Made by a program: the position numbers and the translations under genes. Shown here in pieces: positions 48,494 to 58,193 of a stretch of 64,000 bases of DNA; position 1 is the stretch's first letter, and each line of letters begins with the position of its first letter. The stretch lies in the NCBI RefSeq assembly GCF_030283145.1, contig NZ_JASNWE010000001.1:434001-498000 (forward strand), given 5' to 3'. The notes under the pieces are model-generated. The model was not told the DNA's origin. It searched no databases and saw only the letters and a program-made list of their open reading frames with translations. This stretch comes from Actinomadura xylanilytica (GTDB lineage Bacteria > Actinomycetota > Actinomycetes > Streptosporangiales > Streptosporangiaceae).

Positions 48494-49797
48494 GACGGTA
48501 CCTGCCCGCCGAACCGCGCCTTCAGGGCGGTGCCGTGCGCGGGCAGGTCCTCGGCTTCGGCGAGGACGACCACCCGGGCGGTGGCCTCGGCGAGCGCGGC
48601 CTCGTCGTACTCGACCACGTGGATCCCGCGCAGGAACGACTGCACCGACAGCCCCGAGGAGTGGCAGGCGCAGCCGCCGGTCGGCAGCACGTGGTTGGAC
48701 CCGGCCAGGTAGTCGCCGAGCGACACCGGCGCGTGCGGGCCGACGAAGACCGCGCCGGCGTTGCGGACACGGGCGGCGACCCCGCGGGCGTCGGCGGTCT
48801 GGATCTCCAGGTGCTCGGCGGCGTAGGCGTCGACGACGCGCAGCCCGGCGTCGATGTCGTCGACCAGCACGATGCCGGACTGCCGGCCGGCGAGCGCCGC
48901 GGTGATCCGCCCGGCGTGCCGGGCGGCGGCGGCCTGGGTCCTCAGCTCGGCCTCGACCGCGGCGGCGAGCTCGGTGGAGTCGGTGACCAGCACGGCGGCG
49001 GCGAGGGTGTCGTGCTCGGCCTGGCTGATCAGGTCGGCGGCGACGTGCGCCGGGTCGGCGGTGCGGTCGGCGAGGACGGCGATCTCGGTCGGGCCGGCCT
49101 CGGAGTCGATGCCGATGACGCCCTTGAGCAGCCGCTTGGCCGCGGCGACGTACACGTTGCCGGGCCCGGTGACCAGGTCGGCGCGGCGGCACTCGGCGGT
49201 GCCGTGGGCGAACATCGCGACCGCCTGCGCGCCGCCCGCCGCGTAGACCTCGTCGACGCCGAGGAGCGCGCAGGCCGCCAGGATCGTCGGGTGCGGACGG
49301 CCCCCGAACTCCTTCTGCGGCGGCGAGGTGACGGCGAGCGAGCCGACGCCGGCCTCCTGCGCGGGCACCACGTTCATGACCACGCTGGAGGGGTAGACCG
49401 CCTGCCCGCCCGGCACGTACAGGCCGACGCGGTCGACCGGGACCCACCGCTCGGTGACGGTGCCGCCGGGCACCACCTGGGTGGTGACGTCGGTGCGGCG
49501 CTGGTCGCGGTGGACGAGCCGGGCCCGCCGGACGCACTCCTCCAGCGCGTCGCGGACGGCCGGGTCGAGGGTGGCCAGCGCCCGGTGGATCACCGGCACC
49601 GGCACCCGGGCGGACTCCAGGTCGACGCCGTCGAAGGCCCTGGTGTGCTCCCGCAGCGCCGCCGAGCCGCGATGGCGCACGTCCTCGCAGATGGGCCGCA
49701 CCTTGTCCAGGGCGGCCTCGACGTCCAGTTCGGCGCGGGGCAGCACACTGCGCAGGTCGCCGGGGAGCGGGCCGCGCAGATCGATACGGGAGATCAC
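48490..49797 (-). CDS. hisD: Histidinol dehydrogenase
   Basis: The 435-residue zinc enzyme carries out the last two oxidations of histidine synthesis. Motifs include [74 protein letters not shown] and the catalytic EHLEIQTAD. It is the first gene of the his operon. TAGACT (49804-49809, minus strand) lies 6 bases before GTG 49797, so the operon mRNA appears leaderless. Confidence 0.96.
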   Translation of the reverse strand: MISRIDLRGPLPGDLRSVLPRAELDVEAALDKVRPICEDVRHRGSAALREHTRAFDGVDLESARVPVPVIHRALATLDPAVRDALEECVRRARLVHRDQRRTDVTTQVVPGGTVTERWVPVDRVGLYVPGGQAVYPSSVVMNVVPAQEAGVGSLAVTSPPQKEFGGRPHPTILAACALLGVDEVYAAGGAQAVAMFAHGTAECRRADLVTGPGNVYVAAAKRLLKGVIGIDSEAGPTEIAVLADRTADPAHVAADLISQAEHDTLAAAVLVTDSTELAAAVEAELRTQAAAARHAGRITAALAGRQSGIVLVDDIDAGLRVVDAYAAEHLEIQTADARGVAARVRNAGAVFVGPHAPVSLGDYLAGSNHVLPTGGCACHSSGLSVQSFLRGIHVVEYDEAALAEATARVVVLAEAEDLPAHGTALKARFGGQVPS

Positions 49798-49803
49798 CCG
49801 AAC

Positions 49804-49809
49804 AGTCTA
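49804..49809 (-). promoter_or_regulatory. -10 element of the his operon
   Basis: TAGACT on the minus strand lies 6 bases before the hisD GTG, in the spacing expected of a leaderless start. I cannot identify a good -35. Confidence 0.5.
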
Positions 49810-49898
49810 CGGAGTGGGACAGGCGCCCCGTGCACCATCTCACCAGCCGAGACGCCCGCTGGGAGGCCGCGGGCACCCGCCCTCGGGGCCCGCCGGGA

Positions 49899-50711
49899 TC
49901 ACACCGTGAGGGTGCCGTCCAGGACGATCACGGCCGTACCCGAGAGGATCACCCGGTCGCCGCGCAGGGCGGTGCGGACGTACCCGCCGCGAGCGGACGC
50001 CTGGTAGCCGACCAGGGCGTCCCGTCCGAACCGCTCGCTCCAGAACGGGGCGAGCGCGCAGTGCGCCGAGCCGGTGACCGGGTCCTCGCCGTCGCCGAGC
50101 AGCACCCCCGCGGCGAAGAAGCGGGAGACGAAGTCGTGCGCCTCCCCCGGCCCGGCGGCGGCCGTGACGATGATCCCGCGCGCCTCGATCCGCCCGAGGG
50201 CGGCGATGTCGGGGGCCAGGTCGCGGACGGCGGCCTCGCCCGCCACCTCCACCAGCAGATCGTTCTGGGAGGTGCGGCCGGTGCGGAGGGCGGCGGTGCC
50301 GAGGGCGGCCGCCAGCCCCGCGGGGGCCTCGGCGGGCTCGGCCGGGGAGGCGGGGAAGTCCATCTCCAGCACGCCGCCGGAGTCGCGGGTCACGGTGAGG
50401 ACGCCGCTCTCGAGCGTCCGGAAGCGGATCGTCCCGCCGGCCGGGACGGCTCCGGTGGCGAACAGCGCGTACGCGCTCGCCATGGTGGCGTGCCCGCACA
50501 GCGCCACCTCCGTCAGCGGGGTGAACCAGCGCAGCTCGAAATCGGCGTCCGGCGCCTCGATCGGGCGGACGAACGCGGTCTCGGAGTGCTTCATCTCCAT
50601 GGCCACCCGCTGCATCCACCCGGGGTCGGCCTCGTGCTCGAGCATGCAGACCCCGGCGGGATTCCCGCTGAAGGGGCGGTCGGTGAAGGCATCGACGACG
50701 AGCATTCTCAT
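49899..50711 (-). CDS. PhzF family isomerase-like protein
   Basis: The 270-residue protein has the two-lobed PhzF fold (diaminopimelate-epimerase-like): [21 protein letters not shown], the family Glu in [50 protein letters not shown] and [17 protein letters not shown]. PhzF itself acts in phenazine synthesis, but most relatives are of unknown specificity and no phenazine genes are near. ATG 50711 follows GGGACC. It points toward hisD and ends 101 bases before it. Confidence 0.87.
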   Translation of the reverse strand: MRMLVVDAFTDRPFSGNPAGVCMLEHEADPGWMQRVAMEMKHSETAFVRPIEAPDADFELRWFTPLTEVALCGHATMASAYALFATGAVPAGGTIRFRTLESGVLTVTRDSGGVLEMDFPASPAEPAEAPAGLAAALGTAALRTGRTSQNDLLVEVAGEAAVRDLAPDIAALGRIEARGIIVTAAAGPGEAHDFVSRFFAAGVLLGDGEDPVTGSAHCALAPFWSERFGRDALVGYQASARGGYVRTALRGDRVILSGTAVIVLDGTLTV

Positions 50712-50721
50712 GGTCCCGACC

Positions 50722-50899
50722 CTAGGCCGTGTTTCAAAGCCCGGCCCGGCGTCCTCGCCTGGCGGCTCGGACACCGACCTGGCTTGGGCGAGCGCGACAT
50801 CGCTCCGCGATCTGGCCGATGGGGCTCGCCTCCGGCTTCGCCCCACCGGCCAGGTAACACGCTCGCGCGACGGCCGAGGCACTCTGAGACAGACCCTAG
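50722..50899 (+). mobile_element. MITE-like element, copy 2 of the dispersed repeat
   Basis: The element is 170 bases (50726-50895) between two CTAG tetramers (50722-50725 and 50896-50899), which look like a target duplication. Its ends are imperfect inverted repeats: CTAGGCCGTGTTTCAAAGC against CTAGGGTCTGTCTCAGAGT (13 of 19, including the CTAGs). A 14-bp hairpin with one mismatch lies inside (50812-50825 with 50840-50853). The first 97 bases match copy 1 at 15415-15511. It encodes nothing. A YTAR target is reported for some IS5-family elements, so a relative of that family is a guess. Confidence 0.65.
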
Positions 50900-51062
50900 C
50901 CGCGGCCCGGCGCGCACGGCAGGGCCGTTCCGCGGAAGTGGCCCGGTTCCGGGACGGAACTTCAGATGGTGACAATCCGGCCATTTCAAGATCATCGAGC
51001 GCCGCGTACCCTGGCCGTGAGGGGCGCGCGCCCGGATCGTCCCCCCGAGGCTGGGAGTCACC

Positions 51063-51773
51063 GTGACCGACCGGCTTGCACTGTTCCCGCTGGGCACGGT
51101 GCTGTTCCCGGGACTGGTGCTCCCGCTGCACCTGTTCGAGGACCGCTACCGCCTCCTGGTCCGCGACCTGCTCGCCCGCCCCGAGCCCCGCGGCATCGGA
51201 GTGGTCGGCATCGAGCTCGGCCACGAGGTGGGCGAGGGCGCGGCGCGCCGGCTCGCCGAGGTGGGCTGCGTCGCCGAGCTGACCGAGGTCGTCCCGCACC
51301 CGGACGGCCGGTACGACATCGTGACGGTCGGCAGCCGCCGGTTCCGGCTCAAGGAGATCGACCGCACGCTGCCCTACCTGCGGGGCGAGGTCGAGTTCCT
51401 CCCCGAGGAGCCCGGCGCCGAACCCGAGAGCGCGGCCCGCCGGGCGCGGCACCAGTTCCGCCTCTACCGGCAGCGGCTCGGCATGATGGGCATCGGCGGC
51501 GCCTCCGGGCCCGGCTCCGGTCCCGAGGGGGACGAGGGCGCTGAGGGGAGCGGACCCGACGGGCTGCCCGCCGACCCGGTCCGGCTGTCGCACTTCATCG
51601 CGGCCTCGATGGTGCTGGACGGCCACGAGAAGCAGCGGCTGCTGGAGGCCGAGGACGCCACCCTGCGGCTGCACGCCGAGCGCGAACTGCTGGCCCGCGA
51701 GAACCGGCTGCTCGACGTGCTGCCCGCCGTTCCCGCCGGCCAGTTCCTGGACGGCTCGTTCACCTCCAACTGA
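51063..51773 (+). CDS. Lon protease N-terminal-domain (substrate-binding) protein
   Basis: The 236-residue protein is a stand-alone LON N-terminal domain: LALFPLGTVLFPGLVLPLHL, FEDRYRLLVRDLLARPEPRG, IGVVGIELGHEVGEG and GRYDIVTVGSRRFRLKEI. There is no ATPase or protease domain. An inserted Gly/Glu-rich stretch (GPGSGPEGDEGAEGSGP) splits the C-terminal helices. The role of such proteins is unclear; peptide or protein binding is assumed. GTG 51063 was chosen to match the usual N-terminus. Confidence 0.9.
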   Translation: MTDRLALFPLGTVLFPGLVLPLHLFEDRYRLLVRDLLARPEPRGIGVVGIELGHEVGEGAARRLAEVGCVAELTEVVPHPDGRYDIVTVGSRRFRLKEIDRTLPYLRGEVEFLPEEPGAEPESAARRARHQFRLYRQRLGMMGIGGASGPGSGPEGDEGAEGSGPDGLPADPVRLSHFIAASMVLDGHEKQRLLEAEDATLRLHAERELLARENRLLDVLPAVPAGQFLDGSFTSN

Positions 51774-51860
51774 GCATCCCGCCCGGTCCGGGCCCGCCCG
51801 GTCCGCGGCCGGTCCGGTCCGCGGCGCGGGTGATCATGATCGCGGGGCAGAATGGTCGGC

Positions 51861-52373
51861 ATGAGCGCAGCCAAGCCCACGGGGAGTAAGGGGACTCCGG
51901 CCACGGTCGCCGCGGCGGAGGCCGAGATCGACTACACCCTGCACAGCTACGAGACCGCGGCCCCGTCCGCCGCGGCCGACCCGGGTTCGTACGGCCGGGC
52001 CGCCGCCGACGCCCTCGGCGTGCGGCACGAGCGCCTCTTCAAGACGCTGCTGGCCGACGTCGACGGCGCCCTCACCGTGGGCGTGGTCCCGGTGTCGGCG
52101 ACCCTGGACCTGAAGGCCCTCGCGGCGGCCACCGGCGGCAAGCGGGCCCGGATGGCCGACCCACGCGACGCCGAGCGCGCCACCGGGTACGTCGTCGGCG
52201 GGATCAGCCCGCTCGGGCAGCGCAGGCGGCTGCCGGCGGTGGTGGACGCCTCGGCGTCAGGGTTCGCGACGGTCTACGTCTCGGCCGGGCGGCGCGGGCT
52301 CCAGATCGAGCTCGCCCCCGCCGACCTCGTCCGGATCACCGGCGCCGGCCTCGCCGACATCGCCCGCGGGTAG
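51861..52373 (+). CDS. ybaK: YbaK/EbsC-type aminoacyl-tRNA deacylase
   Basis: The 170-residue protein matches YbaK, which hydrolyses mischarged Cys-tRNA(Pro). Visible are YGRAAADALGVRHERLFKTL with the conserved Lys, VGVVPVSATLDLKALAAATG, and VVGGISPLGQRRRLPAVVD with the conserved GGISP loop. ATG 51861 is preferred over ATG 51852 because CAGAAT (51848-51853) lies 7 bases before it, a leaderless-type promoter. Its 3' end overlaps the convergent DUF2567 gene by 117 bases. Confidence 0.9.
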   Translation: MSAAKPTGSKGTPATVAAAEAEIDYTLHSYETAAPSAAADPGSYGRAAADALGVRHERLFKTLLADVDGALTVGVVPVSATLDLKALAAATGGKRARMADPRDAERATGYVVGGISPLGQRRRLPAVVDASASGFATVYVSAGRRGLQIELAPADLVRITGAGLADIARG

Positions 52374-52859
52374 GCGCTTGATGAACAGCTCCAGCAGCCC
52401 GTACGCGGCGACCGCCAGCAGCGGCCAGAAGACCAGGACACCGGTGGCGCGCAGGTCGGCCGGCCCGGTGACGACACGGCCGTCGGGCGCGCCGCGCACC
52501 GCGGTGTGGAACCCGCCGAGGCCGATCTGATGGCCGACGCGCCACGCCAGCACGGACGCGACCGCGCCGCCGACCGCGAGGCCGAGCAGCAGCGGGACGT
52601 CGTTGTCGCGCCCGCCGCGCAGATAGGCGAGCGCGCCGCAGCCGACGCCGGCCGCGGCGGCGATCAGCGCGAAGCGGGCGTCGATCCCGATGGGGGCCTG
52701 TCCCTCGGGGTCGGCGAGCAGCGGCCGGCCCTGGATGACCACGAACCGCACCGCGGGGACGACCGCGTACCACAGCAGCCCGGCGAGCGGGCCGAGCAGC
52801 GCCACGACGGCGCTGGTCACCACCCAGGTCCGCAAGGCCCTCCCGGTCGGTCGCCGCAC
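52257..52859 (-). CDS. DUF2567-like membrane protein
   Basis: The 200-residue protein has about four membrane helices (TWVVTSAVVALLGPLAGLLW, FALIAAAAGVGCGALAYL, LLLGLAVGGAVASVLAW, VLVFWPLLAVAAYGLLELF) with a conserved-looking extracellular loop (GRPLLADPEGQAPIGIDARF). It resembles actinobacterial DUF2567 proteins of unknown role. GTG 52859 has GGAG at 8-base spacing. The last 39 codons run antiparallel to the ybaK 3' end. An earlier in-frame stop is lacking, so the overlap appears real. Confidence 0.75.
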   Translation of the reverse strand: MRRPTGRALRTWVVTSAVVALLGPLAGLLWYAVVPAVRFVVIQGRPLLADPEGQAPIGIDARFALIAAAAGVGCGALAYLRGGRDNDVPLLLGLAVGGAVASVLAWRVGHQIGLGGFHTAVRGAPDGRVVTGPADLRATGVLVFWPLLAVAAYGLLELFIKRLPAGDVGEAGAGDPDEVGGGELDLEPAPPGRDVDRREP

Positions 52860-53058
52860 CTCGTACGCTCCTAGCTGGAAGGTGCTGCCCGGCGCAGCAC
52901 GATCATGTTCCCGACCCGTCCTCCGGCCGTCCGGGGGCCCGCCCCCGGAGACACACCGACGACGAAAGCCTAGCCTGCCCAGGTCAACCGAACGACACGT
53001 GCCCCGAGTCCGATTCACGCCCCCGAACGGCCCTATTTTCTGGGATAATGTGCCCGAC

Positions 53059-53757
53059 ATGTCCGGATTCAGCTCCGCGTTCGAACGCCTCGGCGCCGCC
53101 CTCGCCGCGGTCGTCCTCCAGCAGCAGGAGACTCTCGCCGAGTTCCTGCCGCGCGAGGACTGGAGCGCCGATCTCACCGCGCGCACGTACGCGAGCGGAG
53201 GGGTCTCGGTACGGGTGTCGCTGCTCGGCAGCTACGCCGCCCGCGAGCGCACCTGGCTGTGGGGCTGGGCCAACCCGCAGTTCGGCGACGACCACCCGGC
53301 GGTCGGCCCGACGATGGTCATCCGCCGGCTCGGCGAGCGGCTCGGCATCCCCGAGTTCACCACCCCCGAGGTCGACCTGTCCTGGTACGAGGGGCCCGCG
53401 GGGCACGGCGGCGAGCTGATCGCGATGGCGGCCGGCGGGGTGCTCGGCGGCGGCGGCTACATCGGCGCCGGCTACGACGGCGGCTCGGCCTACCTGCACG
53501 TCGACGACGCGCAGGCCCCGCCCGCGCCGTGGGACCCGGTGCCGGTGCCGCGGCTGCTGATGAACGCGGTGAGCCTGTTCCCGCACGAGCCCCGGCTCAC
53601 CCTCGCCCGGCTGCTCAGCCACCACCGGATCCCCTACCGGGAGGCCGACGGCCGGATCGAGCTCCGGCTCCCCGGCGGCGGCACCGCCCGCGCCCACTTC
53701 GACGGGCTCGGCCGGTTCGTCGACTGGGAGGCCGAGCTCAGCCCCGCGGCCCTCTGA
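53059..53757 (+). CDS. DUF6882-like protein of unknown function
   Basis: The 232-residue protein shows a plain soluble profile with SLLGSYAARERTWLWGWANPQFG, LGERLGIPEFTTPEVDLS and ELIAMAAGGVLGGGGYIGAGYDGG. Such Trp-rich W-W-A-N proteins in actinobacteria are grouped as DUF6882. No activity is known. GATAAT (53044-53049) lies 9 bases before ATG 53059, giving a very short or absent leader. The gene converges with dnaE; 34 bases separate them. Confidence 0.75.
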   Translation: MSGFSSAFERLGAALAAVVLQQQETLAEFLPREDWSADLTARTYASGGVSVRVSLLGSYAARERTWLWGWANPQFGDDHPAVGPTMVIRRLGERLGIPEFTTPEVDLSWYEGPAGHGGELIAMAAGGVLGGGGYIGAGYDGGSAYLHVDDAQAPPAPWDPVPVPRLLMNAVSLFPHEPRLTLARLLSHHRIPYREADGRIELRLPGGGTARAHFDGLGRFVDWEAELSPAAL

Positions 53758-53791
53758 GCCCGCGGCCCGGTGGACGGGCGGGCGGCGGGGC

Positions 53792-56700
53792 TCAGCCCAG
53801 GCAGGACGGGCCGAGGAGCTGCTTGAGGTCGCCCATCAGGGCCGGGGACGGCGCGACGCGGAGCTTGTCGTCGAGCCGCACCACGGTGATGCGGGGGCCG
53901 TTCTGGAGGTGCAGGTGGACCTCGGCGGAGCCGGGGTGGGTGACCAGCACCTCCTTGAGCCGGGACACGACCGGCGGGGTGCAGCGGCCGATCGGCAGCG
54001 TCACCGCGAGCGGACCACTGGCGTCGGTGACGGTCAGGTCGGGCTGGACCACCTCCATCGCGATGATCTTCGCGACGTCCTCGCGGCGGTCCAGCCGGCC
54101 CTTGACCACCAGCACGGTGTCCTCGGCCAGCAGGGTGGAGCAGAGCTGGTAGGACGAGGGGAAGCACATCACCTCGATCGACCCGCCCAGGTCCTCCAGC
54201 TGGAACATGGCCCACGAGTTGCCCTGCTTGGTGACCTTGCGCTGAAGTCCGGACAGCAGCCCGGCCACGACCACGACCTGCCCGTCGGGACGTTCCCCGC
54301 CGTTGAGGACGGCGATGGTGCAGTCGGCCTCGCGCTCCAGGATGTGCTCGACGCCGAGCAGCGGGTGGTCGGAGACGTACAGGCCGAGCATCTCGCGCTC
54401 GAAGGCCAGCAGCGTGCTCTTCTCCCACTCCTCGCTGTCGGGGATGACCACGGCGAACGCGTCGTCGCCGCCGTCGTCCTCCAGCGCGCCGAACAGCGAG
54501 TCCTGGCCGACGGCCTCCTTGCGCTTGATGTCGATGACCGAGTCGATCGCCTGCTCGTGCACCATCAGCAGCGCCTTGCGCCGGTGCCCGAGCTCGTCGA
54601 ACCCGCCCGCCTTGATCAGCGACTCCACCACGCGCTTGTTGCACACGATCGGCGGGACCTTGCTGAGGAAGTCGTTGAAGTCGGTGTAGGCGCCCTTCTC
54701 CTTGCGGGCCGCGACGATGCCGTCCACCACGTTGGTACCGACGTTGCGGACCGCCGAGAGGCCGAAGCGGATCTCGGTGTCGCCGAGCGGGGTGAAGTCG
54801 GCCTCGGAGGTGTTGACGTCGGGCGGCAGCACCTTCAGGCCCATCCGGCGGCACTCGTTCAGGTAGAGCGCGCTCTTGTCCTTGTCGTCGCCGACCGAGG
54901 TGAGCAGGCCCGCCATGTACTCGGCCGGGTAGTTGGCCTTCAGGTACGCCGTCCAGTACGACACCAGCCCGTACGCGGCGCTGTGCGCCTTGTTGAAGGC
55001 GTAGTCGGAGAACGGGACCAGGATGTCCCACAGGGTCTTGACCGCCTCGGCGGAGTAGCCGTTGGTCTTCATGCCCTCGGAGAACGGCTTGAACTCCTTG
55101 TCGAGGACCTCCTTCTTCTTCTTGCCCATCGCGCGGCGCAGCAGGTCGGCCTGGCCGAGCGTGTACCCGGCGACCTTCTGCGCGATCGACATGACCTGCT
55201 CCTGGTACACGATCAGGCCGTAGGTGGTGCCGAGGATCTCCTCCAGGGAGTCCTTGAGCTCCGGGTGGATCGGGGTGATCTCCTGCTGGCGGTTCTTGCG
55301 GAGCGCGTAGTTGGTGTGCGAGTTGGCGCCCATCGGGCCGGGCCGGTAGAGGGCGCCGACCGCCGAGATGTCCTCGAAGTTGTCCGGCTTCATCAGCCGC
55401 AGTAGCGACCGCATCGGCCCGCCGTCGAACTGGAACACGCCGAGGGTGTCGCCCCGGCCGAGCAGCTCGTAGGCCTTGGGGTCGTCCAGCGCGAGGCCGA
55501 GCAGGTCGACGTCGATGCCCTTGTTGAGCTTGATGCCCTTGAGCGCGTCGTCGATGATCGTCAGGTTCCGCAGGCCGAGGAAGTCCATCTTCAGCAGGCC
55601 GAGCGTCTCGCAGGTCGGGTAGTCGAACTGCGTGATGATCGCGCCGTCGGCGTCGCGGCGCATCACCGGCACGTGGTCGGTGATGGTCTCGCCGCTCATG
55701 ATGATCCCGGCGGCGTGCACGCCGGTCTGCCGGATCAGGCCCTCCAGGCCCTGCGCCAGGTCCATGATCTGCTTGACGTCGGGCTCTTCGTCGTAGAGCT
55801 TGCGCAGCTCGCCGGCCTCGCCGTGCCGGGGGTGCTTGTCGTCGAAGATGCCCGACAGCGGGATGTCCTTGCCCATCACGGCGGGCGGGAACGCCTTGGA
55901 GATCTTGTCACCGAGCGCGTAGGGGAAGCCGAGGACGCGGCCCGCGTCCTTGATCGCGGCCTTCGCCTTGATGGTGCCGAAGGTGGCGATGTAGGCGACC
56001 TTGTCCTCGCCCCACTTCTCGGTGGTGTAGCGGATCACCTCGGCCCGCCGGTCTTCCGGGAAGTCGATGTCGATGTCGGGCATCGACTCGCGTTCGGGGT
56101 TGAGGAACCGCTCGAAGATCAGCCCGTGCGGGATCGGGTCGAGGTCGGTGATCCCCATCGCGTAGGCGATCAGCGAGCCCGCCGCGCTGCCGCGGCCCGG
56201 CCCGACCAGGATGCCGTTCTCCTTGGCCCACATGATGAAGTCGGCCACGACCAGGAAGTACGACGGGTAGCCCTTGCCGAGGATGACGCCCATCTCGTAG
56301 TCGGCCTGCCGCTGGTACCCCTCGGGCAGGCCGCCCGGGAACCGCCGCTCCAGGCCCTTCACGACCTCCTTGCGGAACCAGGTCTCCTCGGTCTCGCCGG
56401 CCGGCACCGGGAACCGCGGGCTCAGGTCGCGGTACTCGAACATGCCGGCGGGGTCGACCCGCTCGGCGATCATCAGGCTGTTCTTGCAGCCCTCCAGCCA
56501 CGCCTCGGACGAGTCGATGGAGCGCATCTCGTCGGCGGTCTTGAGGTAGTAGCCGCTGCCGTTGAACCGGAACCGGTCGGGGTCGGCGAGCTGCTTGCCC
56601 ACCTGCACGCACAGCAGCGCGTCGTGCGCGGTGGCCTCGCTCTCGTGCGTGTAGTGCGAGTCGTTGGTGACCACCGGCGGGATGTTCAGCTTCTTGCCGA

Positions 56701-57322
56701 TGTCGAGCAGTCCCTGGCGGACCCGCTGCTCGATGTCGAGCCCGTGGTCCATCAGCTCCAGGAAGTAGTTGTCCTTGCCGAGGATGTCCTGGAAGGTGGC
56801 GGCGGCCTTGAGCGCCTCGTCGAACTGGCCGAGCCGCAGCCGGGTCTGCACCTTGCCGGACGGGCAGCCGGTGGTGGCCATCAGCCCGTCGGCGTGCTCG
56901 GCGAGCAGCTCCTCGTCCATCCGCGCGTACTTGAACACGAAGCCCTCGGTGAAGGCGCGGCTGGAGAGCTTGAAGAGGTTGTGCAGCCCGGTCCGGTTGC
57001 GCGCCCACAGCGTCTTGTGGTTGATCAGCCCGCCGCCGGAGACGTCATCGCGCTTCTGGCTGGGCTCGCCCCACTGGACCTTCTTCTTGTGGTAGCGGGA
57101 CTCGGGCGCCATGTACGCCTCGATGCCGATGATCGGGACGATCCCGGCGGCGGTGGCCTGCCGGTGGAAGTCGTAGGCGCCGTGCATGTTGCCGTGGTCG
57201 GTCATCGCGATCGCCGGCATCTTCTGCCGGTCGACCTCCTCGAACATCTGCTTCAACCGGGCGGCCCCGTCCAGCATGGAGTACTCGGTATGAACATGCA
57301 GATGAACGAACGAGTCGGCCAT
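53792..57322 (-). CDS. dnaE: DNA polymerase III, alpha subunit
   Basis: The 1176-residue replicative polymerase starts with the PHP domain ([35 protein letters not shown]). It has the polymerase active site with [12 protein letters not shown] near residue 410, [12 protein letters not shown] and [20 protein letters not shown], and ends with an OB-fold domain ([20 protein letters not shown]). The length is typical of DnaE1, and the intact PHP histidines suggest a working proofreading exonuclease, as known for mycobacterial DnaE1. ATG 57322 lies after AGGAGG at slightly long spacing. A 13-bp tandem repeat lies just upstream. Confidence 0.97.
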   Translation of the reverse strand: MADSFVHLHVHTEYSMLDGAARLKQMFEEVDRQKMPAIAMTDHGNMHGAYDFHRQATAAGIVPIIGIEAYMAPESRYHKKKVQWGEPSQKRDDVSGGGLINHKTLWARNRTGLHNLFKLSSRAFTEGFVFKYARMDEELLAEHADGLMATTGCPSGKVQTRLRLGQFDEALKAAATFQDILGKDNYFLELMDHGLDIEQRVRQGLLDIGKKLNIPPVVTNDSHYTHESEATAHDALLCVQVGKQLADPDRFRFNGSGYYLKTADEMRSIDSSEAWLEGCKNSLMIAERVDPAGMFEYRDLSPRFPVPAGETEETWFRKEVVKGLERRFPGGLPEGYQRQADYEMGVILGKGYPSYFLVVADFIMWAKENGILVGPGRGSAAGSLIAYAMGITDLDPIPHGLIFERFLNPERESMPDIDIDFPEDRRAEVIRYTTEKWGEDKVAYIATFGTIKAKAAIKDAGRVLGFPYALGDKISKAFPPAVMGKDIPLSGIFDDKHPRHGEAGELRKLYDEEPDVKQIMDLAQGLEGLIRQTGVHAAGIIMSGETITDHVPVMRRDADGAIITQFDYPTCETLGLLKMDFLGLRNLTIIDDALKGIKLNKGIDVDLLGLALDDPKAYELLGRGDTLGVFQFDGGPMRSLLRLMKPDNFEDISAVGALYRPGPMGANSHTNYALRKNRQQEITPIHPELKDSLEEILGTTYGLIVYQEQVMSIAQKVAGYTLGQADLLRRAMGKKKKEVLDKEFKPFSEGMKTNGYSAEAVKTLWDILVPFSDYAFNKAHSAAYGLVSYWTAYLKANYPAEYMAGLLTSVGDDKDKSALYLNECRRMGLKVLPPDVNTSEADFTPLGDTEIRFGLSAVRNVGTNVVDGIVAARKEKGAYTDFNDFLSKVPPIVCNKRVVESLIKAGGFDELGHRRKALLMVHEQAIDSVIDIKRKEAVGQDSLFGALEDDGGDDAFAVVIPDSEEWEKSTLLAFEREMLGLYVSDHPLLGVEHILEREADCTIAVLNGGERPDGQVVVVAGLLSGLQRKVTKQGNSWAMFQLEDLGGSIEVMCFPSSYQLCSTLLAEDTVLVVKGRLDRREDVAKIIAMEVVQPDLTVTDASGPLAVTLPIGRCTPPVVSRLKEVLVTHPGSAEVHLHLQNGPRITVVRLDDKLRVAPSPALMGDLKQLLGPSCLG

Positions 57323-57358
57323 GCGTGCTGCGCCTCCTGCTTGTCGCATGCGACCGCC

Positions 57359-57384
57359 CACGTGCGGTCGGCACGTGCGGTCGG
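57359..57384. repeat. Tandem 13-bp repeat upstream of dnaE
   Basis: CACGTGCGGTCGG occurs twice head to tail (57359-57371 and 57372-57384), 37 to 62 bases before the dnaE start codon. With the preceding GCGACCGCC it also forms inverted CGACCG/CGGTCG pairs. It may be a regulator-binding site. Confidence 0.6.
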
Positions 57385-57603
57385 TGTCTCGGTCCCGGGG
57401 GAAGATCGCCGTCCCGGACGCGCTCCGGGATGACGCGGTTCTGAGAGCCTAACCCGGGTCGCCCGCAGCCCGGGCCCCGACACTCCGGATGCCTCTTTTG
57501 CCCCATCGGTCCCATTACGGTCGGCATCCGCCCGGACGCCGTGCGGGGCCGAGCCCGCCGCACCGGCCGCTCGTCTCACGGAGCGGGACGGGCGTCCCAC
57601 GAG

Positions 57604-57634
57604 TTGACGGAACCGCGCCCCGTCCCCTTACGAT
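57604..57634 (+). promoter_or_regulatory. Promoter upstream of the chorismate mutase gene
   Basis: TTGACG (57604-57609) and TTACGA/TACGAT (57628-57634) stand 18 to 19 bases apart, giving a leader of about 130 bases to ATG 57769. The -35 is one of the best consensus matches in the window. Confidence 0.6.
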
Positions 57635-57768
57635 CGGCGGACAGACGACCCCGGTGCCGGTCAGGCGCAGTCCGGCGCACGGAACCCGCCTCCTCGCGGA
57701 GCGCCCCGGCCCCGGCGCACGGACGGCACCGCCCCGGCCGGGCCGCCCGCCAGAGAGGGAAACCCCAC

Positions 57769-58140
57769 ATGCCCGACCCGACGCTCGACGACGGCGCGCT
57801 GACCGTGCCCCTCGCCCCGCTCGACGACCTCACCACGCTGGACGCCGCGCGCGCCGCGATCGACGACATCGACGCCGCGCTGGCCGTCCTGCTGGAGCGC
57901 CGGGCCGCGGTGGCCGGCGTCGTCCAGCGGCTCAAGCCCGTCGGCGGCTTCGCCGGGCGCGACCCCGAGCGGGAGCGCGCGATCGTCGCGGCGATGGCCG
58001 GGCGCGCGCCCGCGCTCGGCGCGGGGCGGCTGGCCCGGATCGTCGACGTGATCATCGAGGCGGGGCTGGAGGCCGCGGCGGAGGCACCCGCGGGCCCGGC
58101 GGCCGAGCCCCCGGCGGGACGCGCCCCCAGCGACGCCTGA
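57769..58140 (+). CDS. Chorismate mutase, AroQ type
   Basis: The 123-residue helical enzyme rearranges chorismate to prephenate for phenylalanine and tyrosine synthesis. The AroQ helices are clear: ARAAIDDIDAALAVLLERRA AVAG with the first active-site Arg, LKPVGGFAGRDPERERAIV and RLARIVDVIIEAGLEAA. An Ala/Pro-rich tail follows. ATG 57769 is preceded by AGAGAGGGAA. No signal peptide is present, so it is cytoplasmic. Confidence 0.9.
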   Translation: MPDPTLDDGALTVPLAPLDDLTTLDAARAAIDDIDAALAVLLERRAAVAGVVQRLKPVGGFAGRDPERERAIVAAMAGRAPALGAGRLARIVDVIIEAGLEAAAEAPAGPAAEPPAGRAPSDA

Positions 58141-58193
58141 CCGGACGGGACCGCCCCCGACCCTCCGGAATCGTCCGGATATCGTCCGGTGGC

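Larger units (their letters stand above)
57323..57768. other. Intergenic region between dnaE and the chorismate mutase gene
   Basis: These 446 bases hold the dnaE promoter region with the tandem repeat at 57359-57384 and the chorismate mutase promoter at 57604-57634. I see no further gene, and the open frames that cross it have no family features. Confidence 0.5.

Noticed and set aside
53059..53757. DUF6882 gene as part of the dnaE operon
   Set aside because: It is on the opposite strand and convergent with dnaE, with its own promoter-like GATAAT.
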